From Progne subis subis (taxonomy: Eukaryota; Chordata; Aves; Passeriformes; Hirundinidae), in assembly GCA_022316685.1 (NCBI GenBank), contig JAKJHU010000039.1:248001-312000 (forward strand): 64,000 bases of DNA. Direction: 5' to 3'. Positions 46,234 to 58,200 of this stretch are shown piece after piece. The notes under the pieces were generated by a model, which was not told where the DNA came from, made no database searches, and was given only the letters and a program-made list of their open reading frames with translations. A program made the translations under genes and the position numbers. How positions within the stretch are numbered: the first letter of the stretch is position 1; the number at the start of each line of letters is the position of its first letter.

Positions 46234-49200
46234 CTGCAACACAGCACCAGGCAAAGCTTAGCAGCAGCCTCCTCACAAGGCAATTATAGATCCTCATTTC
46301 CATCCTGACCCTCACTCCCCTGTGGCCTGTTTGACCCCCATCCCCTGACTTCTTCTGCATTAGCCCCAGAGCCACCATCAGAGCCACAGGGTCTCCATCC
46401 TTGCTCTGATTCCCTGCACAGTGCATGACTTTCAGCCATCTGCCTGCAAAGCCTTGCACTGGGACTTGTTCCAGTACTGTCGGGAATATGATGCCCACAG
46501 CTCTGTCAGCCCTGGCTCTCATGCCAAGCATCCCACTTGAGGTGCCAGCCTGGGGCCAGGTCCAAGCCCCACATGTAGGGGGAGATGGCAGGATTCAGCC
46601 TGGCTGTCTTGTTCCTCCTGCCCTCTGAGCCAGCCCTCCCTGCCCAGCCAGGACTCACCCTACAGACTCTGCCAGTGGCTTCGTGGACTCCTCCGAGACG
46701 AAGACATGACAGGCAAATCTGTGGTCAGCAGGGTGTTTGGTGATGAACCCAAAATATCTGAGGGCAAAGACAGTGGATGTGACTGGACCAGCAAACCAGC
46801 AGGCACAGATACCCCAGCATCTCTGAGGTGTATCCATACTTAAGCATAGGGATTTGGGACCTGAAACTTCCCCGATAAATCCTGGTGGCCACCCCAGGGT
46901 CATGCCACAGCCCATGTCCACAGCTGCAGCACTGGGCTCTCAGGGGAAGGAAAGCCCTCCAACCCAGGGCTCTGGGAAACCTTTCCTTCCTAGCCCCAGC
47001 CGTGCTACCCCCAGGGAGCAGGAAGGCAGCAAAGCCTTGCTGCTGAGCTACTGCTGTCAAGAGCGGCACTACAATTCCTTGCTACTCACTTGTTGTTCTT
47101 TGGATGGTACCCACAAAAGGAAATGTTCTTCAGCTGGAAAAAATGGCTACACTTGTTTACCTGGGGGAGAGAGAGAGGGGGGGGGGGGGGGAACTGTCAG
47201 AGCTTTTATCCCCACCCCCTGCAGTGCAGCTGGTCTCTGGCACCTGGAGACGGAGGAGTGAAATTAATTGGAGCCTAATCCTGGGCTGCTATCAGCAGCA
47301 GTTTCAGGATTGCTCCAAGCACCTGAACAAAGGGAGCTTTTCCAGGCAGCCCAGCTGGCTCTCACCCCAGCTGCCTTTACTGCCAGTAGCTCCTGCAGGA
47401 TTTCCCTGGAGGCCCTGAGTCAGACTGTACTCAGGCTAGAGTCAGCGCTGCTGTTCACCAGCACACACAGCCCTCCTTCACTAAAAAGGCTCTCAGAAAC
47501 ACCAGTACACAGAAGATGAATGGATGACTTAGAACTAAACAAGTCAATTCAAGCCTGGGTGTCAAAGGGTCCCAGCCAGAAAAGAAAACTTATTTATACA
47601 AATCTAAAGAGCAACTAAGTTGATGGCATCCCCTAGATACAGGCTAGATTTGTAGAAACCTCAGCCCAGCTCTGTCACAGCACTCAGAGCCGTGAGCTAC
47701 TCCTATCCCCCAGCTGGAAGGGAGGTTTCCCAACAGCTTGCTGCAAAGTCCTCATTTTGCCCTGCTCAGCATCCCAACTTGCTTTACTAGGCTACTTATG
47801 CAGAATGCTAATCAGCAGCCTGCCCTTGCCAGATAAAGAGATTACAGGGCAGATCTGGAGGACACCACTCAAAATAGTAGCAGAAAGGTTTATAAGTAGC
47901 TGACAGATTACCGGGCAGGGCTCAGCTCACAGCATCCCAGTGCGGTGATGTGCCTGGCAGCTGTGAGAGCATCAGCTGGCCCAGAGCTGGGGCCTTGTGA
48001 GGCATTGGGGACCTCAATGATGGGCCTAAAATGCTGATGATGGTGTTTCCCACACCCTCAGACGTGCGGTGGAGCCCTTTAATTTTCATATGCAATCATG
48101 GCCTGTAGCACAGAGGGCATGAGCCAGCTCATAGCAGCAATCAGGGAAGGGATGAGATGAGCAGGGGGCAGGGCACTACCTTGCTGTGCTCCTTGGAGTC
48201 GTCAGCTTTCACAGCAATCTTGACCCCGCGCACACTGATCTCCAGGACGCAGCTGGAGGGGGGGTTAAAGTGCACAGTGAGGCGGCGCGTGGTGGCAATC
48301 TGCAGGGGAGAGAGAGAGACAGAGCCGTGGGACTCGTGAGCAGTGCTGATGATGCCCCACTGAAGCTCTGCCCTGCCGCCAGAAGGAGCGGGCAGTCCTG
48401 CTCCCTGGGATGGAGTGGGACGCTACCTTCTGCATGGCCGCACAGAGCACATCGTTGCCCTTGTGGTAGGGAACCTGCACGGAGCCAAGGAACTTCACCC
48501 GAAACTGGTCCACCCAGTCACTGCTCTTGGCCAGAGCTGGAAAAGAGAGCACATGGCAAGGGATCATCTCTGGTGACCAGGTGTGTGGGCTGAGCTCCAC
48601 CTCCCCTCTCCATCTTCCAACTCCTGTGCTTTTCCCTGACCAGGAAAAGCTTCCCTCAACAGCAGGTACCAACTCCCAGCATCACAGCAGAACTTGCTCA
48701 CCGCTCCCTGCTGGATGCCCAGGTCTTCCCCCCCAGCCCCCTGTTCAGCACCAGACTGCTCAGCAGGGAGGCTGTGGTACAAGCTGGGGACGTCAGCAGG
48801 CTGCAGACAGAGGCTGGGTACCTGTTACATGGTCTGGGTCCTTGGTGACTTCAATAGCATAGTAGGCAGGAAAGATCCCCCGATCTCCTGTGCGCATGTT
48901 GTAGGCCTCATACCAATAATCTTCTGCCTGCACCTCCACCAGCAAAGGATCATCCACCTCCAGCTCCAGCTCGTCCGCATGGCGAGGCACAAACCTGCGC
49001 AGAGAGGCACTGGCTGGCTAGCAGTGCTGGTGGCCTCCTCACTGGCACGCTGCTGGGACACCCACCACCACCACCTCCCCAGGCAGTGCCCTGGTAGCCA
49101 TGGGGACCTGACACGCTAAATAAAGCATTGGAGGAGGTTTGGGCTCAACAGGCAGCAGCATCCTGACACCTAATGCAAGGCTATCCCCTATTGCACCACC

Positions 49201-52200
49201 CAGGCTGCCCCTCAGAGGCCCCGATGGCCCTCAGAGGTCTTGCCCATGAAGCAGCCTGCACAAATGTTGCCCCTGGACAGGGCATGAGCTACAGGCACTG
49301 GTTTATTCCCCAGGGCTTCCCACACCAGAAACACTGTGCTAGCCCCACCTTGGTGGGAGTGCAGCACCAGCTTTGCACCGACAGAGGCTGGGGACACTGC
49401 CTGTGCCTGCAAGCTCACCTAAAGACAGCACGGTGAGTCTGCTCCTGCTCCTCCCCGTTGATCATGCAGGAGAACAACCCAAAGGACTCGGCACCTAGGG
49501 ACAAAGGCAGAGGAGGACACATCGGCATCGAGGGAACAGCATCACAGCCAAGAGAAGGACATGGGCCAGGCCATTTGCTGAGGTTCCTGCAGGACAGCTC
49601 ATCCAAGACAAAGCCAAGTGATGCCACAGGAGGGAGAGGCATGGCTGGAGCCACTGCGCTGGTGCCCAGCAGTCCCCACTGGGAACAAGAACTCCCTGCA
49701 CCAACACAAACAGCTGTGACACCTGCACAGGATCAGCCACACTGTGGGAAACCCTGTCGGCTGGAACATGTCACCAGCACTCTTCTGGGCTTGGAGTGGA
49801 GTGTGGCATACCAGGAATATTATGGCCCCCTGTGACCTCACTCAGCCTCCCCCTCAGCATGGCCATACCTTGGGCAAACCAAATGAGCACCCTCAAACAC
49901 CTACTGCCACCCTCACCTGACACTCACAAAGTTTTTCCAAGCCCCACCGTGCCTCCTGGACCACCAGGGACAAAGCCACAGGCTGCAGCAAGCAGAACTG
50001 GGGCTCAGTGCTGCTGGTGGTTTCCTATCTCCTGAGCATGTACCAGGGACAGGCAGGGCTGCGCAGCCCACCTCCCCCCAGCGCCCAGCACTCACTGGAG
50101 GAGCGTGCCCGACCGCTCATGAAGACATTGAGGAACTTCTTGGAGAAGTGGATGTCTGCCTCAGGGGTGGAGTCCTCAGAGAGGCAGACTGAGTCACGCT
50201 TCAGCGCATCCTCCTCGTACTCCTCACCAATGGCCGACTCATAGGGTGAAGAGATGCAATTGTCATAGACCGTGGCCTGAGTCGCTCTCATCACTGTAGC
50301 CTGAGTAGCACTGCTTGAGGCTGACCAGCTCCAGCTGCACGTTCTCATCCACCACCAGCGTGTATTTGACAGAGTCATAGGAGAGGGCACTGGTGTCCGA
50401 ACTCACGGAGGCTCTCTGAAGGTTGTGCCCTGGCCGGGAGCCACCACTCCCACCCCCGCAGGAGCCCCTGGGCGGGTTTGTCTTGTCAGGGGAGGACATG
50501 TAGTCCAGCACCTCATCCTCCTCGCTGATGGAGGGGTTGGTTTTCCCTGCCAGGGCCGAATAGCTGGAGGTGTCAATGTCAGAGCTGATGGACATGCGGG
50601 TTTCACTGGACTGAGACAGGAACGGCTTGTCAGCCTCCAGGGGGTCCGAGTTCTTCTGCACGGGCGTCAGGTAGATCTCCTCCGTGGCCTCCAGCCTCAC
50701 ATCCGTCTGGTAGCGGATGCGGTCCCGGTGGGCCTCGGGGCCCCTCGTTACCACCACGACGCTGGCGCCGTGCGGTGGGGCCCGGCTGGCGGCCTGGTGC
50801 TTCTCGGGCGGCCGGGACGAGGCAACGCAGGCTGGGGCCATCTGTGTGGCTGCTGTGCGCCGGCACGGGCTCTCCGTGGATGTGCCCCGGTCTTTGGTGG
50901 AGGTTGTGCTGTTTTGGTGATTGACCTCATCACTCAGGCAAACGTGGTCATGGGGAGGGGTCTGCTCACCTGTGGGGAGAGGAGAGCAGCGTAGACAGCC
51001 ACAGGGAGGAGGATGCTCCCTGACAGGGAAGGTGTCCAGGGACGCCACCCAGACTCACAGATTCATAGAATCATTTAAGTTGGAAAAGACCTCTAAGATT
51101 CTCAAGTCCCACCATTAACACTGTCAAGCCCACCACTAAATCATGTCTCTAAGCACCACATCTACACAATTTCGAACACTTTCGGGGACGGTGATTCCAG
51201 CACTTCCCTGTTCCAGCGCTTGATCAACCTTTGGATGAAGAAATTTTTTTCTAATATCCAATTTAGACTTTCCCTGGTGCAACTTGAGGATATTTCCTCT
51301 TGTCCTACTGCTTGCTACTTGGGAGAAGAGAGCAACTCCCAGCTCACTAACAATCTCCTTTCAGGTAAGTGTAGACAGCAAGACAGACATGCACCCTCCA
51401 TCCATGTGGTACGTTTCCCCCAACCTCCTGCTCCAGCACCACTTGCCTCAGGCTCCTGAGCACCATGAAAGGGTGCAAGGAGCTGACCCTGGACAAAAGC
51501 CTGAGAACTCACCCGTTTTCAGAGGGGACGACGACCGGGACACCCGCTCCTGCCAACTGTGCTTTTTCCCCAGAGAGTTGTTATTCAGAGTGTCCTGAGG
51601 AGAAGAACAAAGCTGCCTTACAGCCCAAACAGTAAACAGCATGTGGCACGCAGCACCCATTCCTCCCTGGCTCCACAGCACCCCACTCAGCTGGGCATGC
51701 TGGGGTACATGGTGCTCGAGGACACCCCCCTGCCAGCCCCACATCTCGCCACGCTGCTGCTGCAAGAGCAGGCACGATGGCTGAAGCAGGGTGGGCAAGG
51801 AGCCAGCTGGGCTGCATTCATCCACCAGGGGAAACTTGGCTGCAGAAGCCCACAGCTGGACAGTCCCAAGACAAAAAATTCAAGACCTGAGCCTGCCTGC
51901 ATGCTTTGCTCCCATCCTGCTGGCCCTGCCTACCTTCAAACCATCCAGCCTAATGAAACGGGGGAAATCCCAAGGACCAGCTGTCGTGCTGCTACTCAGC
52001 TGGAAGCCGGCTACTGGATAGACTAAAGCCTGCGCCTGGAGACACCCGTACTGGGTGTATACAGAGGCATACCCAGATAGTGTGTATGTATACAAATCTA
52101 TACACACACACACATACAGTTCACTAGCAGATGTCAATCCAGAGCAGCTGGAGAGGAAAGGCAGGATCAGTCCATCCATGGTCCCCATGCTTGGGTGAGT

Positions 52201-55200
52201 TTCTGTGGGTGCTGTGCCCTCCAGTGCCCAGCCCTGGGTGCCCGGCCATGCATGTGCATAAGGGAACACGTGCTCAGCCTCGCTGCAAGACCTGGGGACC
52301 AAAGCACACCAAAGTCCCCTCTAATGAGGGCCCTCCTGCAGATGGGGGACAAGTCCTCCCTGCTCACTTCCGCAAGGTGTGACATCCTGCCTAGTGCAGT
52401 GCCTGCCAGCCCTCATCCATTCCTCCATCCCCAAGTTCTCCCTGGCTGCATTTTCCCAGCCCCTCCTATGGGGCACTGACTGTTTCTGCCCCAGCTGCAG
52501 CAGAGGCATTTTCCACTGTTAGTTTTTGCTTAAGTACCAAAGCCCTGCTGGGACTCCCTGGATTTTCTCACGGCCTTATCACCAACCCGCAGCTGCTCCC
52601 AGCAGCACAGGAACTGCCCTGTCCTTGCTTTGCTTCCCCGCCGACATGAAGGAAGACTTTGCCTCAAAATTCCATCATGTCACACACTGCCCAACTATGC
52701 CTGCCAGATCCCGGCCTCCATGTGGGGAGGGAGAGACCCCCTTCACACAGCTTTGGCAACCTCCCACCTTGGCCTCCACGAGTCCCTCCTGTGCCAAGGC
52801 AAATAACAGCACGTCCCCTGCTAGCCTTTCCCAGGGACACGACGGGTCCGGGATGTGGGCCAGGCAAGCTGTCACAGCGATGGCCTCTGCGTGCACAGTG
52901 CCATGGGGCCAGCACACACAAGACAGCCTGGCTTCCTGGACTGGGACAGGAGGTAGCAATGCAGCAGGCATAGACCACTGAGCCCACCCATCCCCACAGG
53001 GCCAGAGCACTCAAGGGTCTGCAACGCCCCGCCAGGATGGAGAGGCACTCACTCAGTCTTCGAGGATGAACATAGCCAGTCACCACAGCTGTTTCTTGCC
53101 CTCTGGGAAGCTGGGGATGTTCCTCTCACCATTTCCAGGCCACCTGCCTGGGATGATGATCCTAAGAGTGCCCAGCAGCAACTGAGACATCACCAGGCTG
53201 GATCTCAGCCCCAGAAAAGCAGAGGGTGGGATGATGCCTTGCTTTGTGAACACCCTGTCTGGCAGAGTGCCTGGTGCCCCAAGTGGGCATTCAAAAGAGG
53301 ATGCATGGCCATGGTCCCTCTTCTGACTACCTGTAGGAGAAGGGAGCTGGGCAGGTCAAGTGTCTCACACAAGCGGAGACAGATTTCAGGCTGCTCCCCA
53401 AGGGATGCCCTGCACCCTTGTCCTCTCCTCAGGGCACCACATGCAGATGGAGAAAATGCCTCTGGCTAGAGTTAGGAATCCAGAACAGGAACCCCAAGCA
53501 CCTTACAGCCAGTCTCTCAACTAGATCCTACCAACAGCACCATCCTGCCTGGCCAGCCATGCCGCAGTCTTGTGCCACCATCCCCGCTGGCTCCAGGCTC
53601 TCATTGCCAGCTGCAGCAAAGCCTCCCCTCCCATGCCCCCTGTCCTCAGCTCAGCTGTGCCCACACCTCCCTGTGAGCCCCACAGGGTCCACCATCTCCT
53701 TGCAAAGGGACCATCAGCATCCCCAGCCCACCATCTCTGCAACTCCCCCCACCCCAGCTGGATGTGGCTGCCACACACACCGCTTGCTCCTCGGGGTCCC
53801 TGCACAGGGTGGGACAAGGCTGCTGCTGTCCCCTTGTCCATTATGCTCAGCGGAGCTCCCCCCGCCTGCCCAGCCCTGCTGCCTTTGTCCCTGGTGCCAG
53901 CTGCCTGCGGGCGCCTATGCTTGGCTCTGTGCCTCCCTCCTCCTCCTCCCACCCATGGCCTCCGGCAGAGAGCTGGCATCAGCTGCGGGTGCTGGGCTGG
54001 TGACACCCAGCTCCGACTACTCTCCATCTGTCACCCATGGGGACACCTGCCTCTCACTTTGTGCTCCTCGGCTGAACGTCACCGCGACGAAAATCCTCCT
54101 ACTTGGCAGAAGGCAGAGCTGAATGGAGGAGGGTGGCAAAAATAGCCCTGCACGTCGCGCACTTCGCGTGGGTTTGTAAAGTTTGCAGAAGCGACAGAGC
54201 AAAGGGACTCCAGCCGCTGCCTGGGGGGTCAGCATGCAGGGCACCAAAGCATCATCCACCCCAGGGGTGACAGAAACACCATGGCTGTGTGGGGCAGGCA
54301 GCCTCGGCTAAAACCATCCAAAATCTTTACAAAATCTGAGCGTCAGCGAGACAACAGTACCCCCTTGTCCTCCCGGCCACCATTTTGGGCGTTGCTTTTC
54401 TGTCTCTCAGATTTTCTACGGGGTTCTGACATTAATACTTCTCTCGTCCAGGCACCACCGCTCAGGAGCTGAGGCCACCAGGTCCCCACTGCCAGGCACG
54501 GGGCACCTGGTGTCACCAACCTGCCCTAGAGCTGGTGCTGCCCCAGCCCGAGGCAGCTGGAGCCCAGCCAGCTGTTGGTGCCGGCCCTGGGGTCGCCAGT
54601 CCGTGGCGCGGTGCCCCGTCCCGGGATGGCTTCATTCACGCGTTCGGCAGCCGCGCGTCGTTCGCTGCCCATCCCACGGGAGCCCTTCGCAGCTCCCACC
54701 CTGTCCCTTCCGTACGGCTCTCTGCCACGCCACCCGGACCCTGCTGGGGCACATCTCAGTCCCGACACGATTCTCGGTGTGTTCCCTCTCCACCTCGGCA
54801 GCAGAGACGAAAGAAGTAACCCACCCGGCGCCTAAGCCCCCTCAAAGAAGCCCCGCCGAGCGCGGTGCTGGGACGCTCGGCGGTGCCCAGGAGCGGCCCG
54901 CCAGGGCGTGCTCAGGTCCCCGGCACCCGGGGAGCCCCGGGCCCGCAGATCGCTCCCTCAGGCTCGGCCCGCGCTGCGCCCGGCCCGGGGAGGCGAACGG
55001 CGGGGAGAAGGGACCTCTGGGTGGCGGGGGCGGCTGCCCCGCCGAGCACCACGGGCAGCCGAGCCGAGCCGAGCCCAGCCCCGCCACCCCTCCAGCCGAG
55101 CCCCACCATCCCCTTCCATTCCCTCCCCCTCCCTCCATCCGCCCGAGACAAAAGCCCCCGGCAGGCGGCGGGAGCATCCTTCCTCCTCCGCACCACCCAG

Positions 55201-58200
55201 TCCCCCCGAGTCCCCCATCCCGCCTCACCTGGCTGCGAGGCACCTGCGGGAAGAGGTTGAGGGTTGTCGGTCGCTTCGGCCTGTACACTTCGGTGGTCCC
55301 GGCCGGGGGCTCTTTCTGCAGCGGCTCGGGCGCCGTCTGCTCCTCGGCCGGCGTGTCCCCCGCCGCGTCGATGAGGTCGAGCTGGAGCATCTCGGCCTGC
55401 AGCCGGCTGGCCTCCCCGCCGCCCGCCGCCCGGGCCGCGCCGCCCGCCCGGCTCACATGGCCCTGCCGGGATTAGTGCCCGCGATCAGGCCACCGGGCGG
55501 GCGGGACGGGCCTCCGCCGGGGCCGGGCAGGGGGGCCGGGGCCGCCGCATCGGCACCCGCGGCCGCTGCCTTTTAAAGGGGCAGCGATGTTATTCCCGGA
55601 GCCGGGGAGCCCCGCGCCCCCTCCCCTCCTCCCCGGGACGCGCAGGCAGCATCCTTCCTCCCTGAGCGATGGGGCTTTCCCGGCACCTTATCGCCGGCAG
55701 GTGTCTGTCTGGAGGTACGTGCAGCCGTCACATTCGCTACGAAGCACGCAAACGCGCGCACCTAGGTTTCGTCTCGACATAACAAGGACATTTTTTTACA
55801 GCGAGAATAACCATTCTGCGGAACGACCTCCCCAGGGAAATGGTAGAGTCCTCATCTCTGGAGATTTTCAAGCTGCCGCTAGAGAGTGTGCCAGATCGTC
55901 TCACCCAGACTCCCTTTCCCACACAAGGTCTGGCCGGGTGATCCTTTGAGGTCCTTTCCAGCCTGGGCTACACTATGATTCTTCTTCCTTCTAAGGCAGA
56001 CTGGTTCCTCTCCTGGCAACTGGGACTCATACAAGCACATCATCAGTTTGATCAGACTTGGTCCACCCCCTGCCTGGAGCAGGTCACTTGGGGTCTTGTC
56101 TGTCACACCTGAACATCCTCACAGATGGAGAACCCACCACCACGCTGGGTACTGGCACCATGTACTGCACTACTACTACTACTACTACTTTTTCTCTCTA
56201 GGGGTTGGAATTTTCACTGCACACCTCTGAAAGGAATCAGTCCTCCTTCCCTGTAATGCCCACTTGGACCAGCAGCTCCTTCCCCCTTGTCTTACCCATC
56301 CACGACAAGCCTTCTCTGCCCACTGCTTGCATTTGCACATATCAGGAACTGAGGGCATACGGGAGGGATGCCCTGCAGTGTCTCTCCAGTCACCTGCTGG
56401 TGCTGGCTGTGCTCTGGCTGGAGGCAGCTCCAGTCTTTTCCCTGCACCCTTTTGGATCAGGTTGGCCACTGTGGCCTGTGGGGGCTGTGAGGGTTCCATC
56501 CCACCAGCCTGGCTGTGCCCGAGTGCTGAGCCACCACACTGCTTGTGGCTGTGCCGCTGGGCAAAGAGGCACCGATGTTCCCCCTGTGTGTGTTTTAAGG
56601 TCAGTGGTTTCTTTCCTAAGGCCCCCTCCCTGCATTAACTGGAGCTTGCACATGCACAGGTTGCTGCAGCCAGCAATAAAGGCAGCAACCTGGCATCATG
56701 GAGTTGAATTCCCTTCGTTATCAGCTGTTTGTGGTGACTGCAAGCTTGTCAGCAGGCAGAGGTGGGGGGGGGGCGGTTTGCAGCTGAATACTATCCATGT
56801 CTCCAGCTGCATGGAGGATGCCCCTTGAGCAATGAGAGAAGGAACAGCCCCAGCAGCTCTGGCAGCCACTCCAAGAGCTCTTGTTGCTACCAGCTCCTGA
56901 ACTGTCAGACAAAAGCCAGCACAGACAGGGCTCTGCCTGCTGCAGGCACGGTACAAACCCTCTCACGGGAGTCATTCCACTCCAGCATCCCTGCTGAAGT
57001 CCTGCAGTGGGTGAGCAACTGGAGAAACACTGCCACTGACACATGTCCTCTTGAGGCTTTTAACATTTAAATCCCTTGTTTTGAGCATTAACCTTCATGC
57101 CACAATTTCTGCATTTCCGTCTGTGACAAATCACATGGATTTTAACAAGGAAACCGAGGCATGGGAAAAGAACTGGAGGGAAATGCCAACCAAATAGATT
57201 ATACCTAGCCAAGGTGGGTGTATTGGACTCAACTGGTGACATTCAACCTGGACTGCTAATGATGCTGCTTCCATAACCCTGTAGCTGTAGCAATCACTCG
57301 GAAAACTCGCAGAGGGAAAAGTCCCGGAAGGATGCAGAAAAGCATATCAGTGTCATTCTGAAGAAAAGGGCACCCTAGTAGGGGTGCAGCATTCTAGCTG
57401 CAAAAGCTAGGAGGAAACCACAGCCACTGCAGGTATTATTTATGGCCTGTAACTCAACAAAGTGATTTTGAAACCACACAGAAATCAATCACCTTTACCG
57501 TGTGAGTGGGACCTGCAGCGATGTGCAAAGCAAGGGCAGAGACCTAGACATCAGGAAGCCTTTCTAACTGCAAGGACACTACCCCACCAGGACAGGCTGC
57601 CTCAGGACCCTCTAGGAACAAGATAATGTCACCTAAGGTCAGCTTGAGCATGCTCATGTCTCAGCACAGATGCAATGCTGAGGTGACTTCCCAAAGTCCC
57701 TTCACCGCGTGGGAGACAGCAGGGTGTGTGGGAGAGCAGTACCCAAATCTGGCGGCAGGATGAACACAAGATGCACACCTTGTCCCCAGTGCAGTCAGGG
57801 ACACTCGTGCTTCCTTACAGCCCTATTCCTGGGACAGATGTGATGCTGGTGTGCTCCTGCTGATCCTACCTTCCAGCTGCAGGGTGCCAGTCCCAATGAC
57901 AGAAAGTCCCAGTGTCTAACAACCCGTCTGTCTCTGACAGTCCCAATGTTGTGATCCATGGTTCCAGGGGGCTGGAGCAGAATGAACCTGCTGCAATTGA
58001 GAGGTACTGGGATCACCCCTGGAGCACTGGTCTAAGCTGGGGAATCCCCTGTGTGGGTGTTGCTGCCCACCTCAGGAAGCTGCTTGCTTCCCTAGGAATG
58101 AAAGGCTATTGTAGAGGAGTGGAGTGATACGCCAAGATGTTGCTTGAATAATGGAAGTCTCTTCCCTGCTCCCCCACTCTTGCAGCCTTCACTGTCAGAG

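Noticed and set aside
55503..55550. ATG and short frame just upstream of MAPK8IP1 exon 3 as an alternative first exon
   Set aside because: The frame stops before exon 3 and has no donor that would join it; only the in-frame Met inside exon 3 remains plausible.
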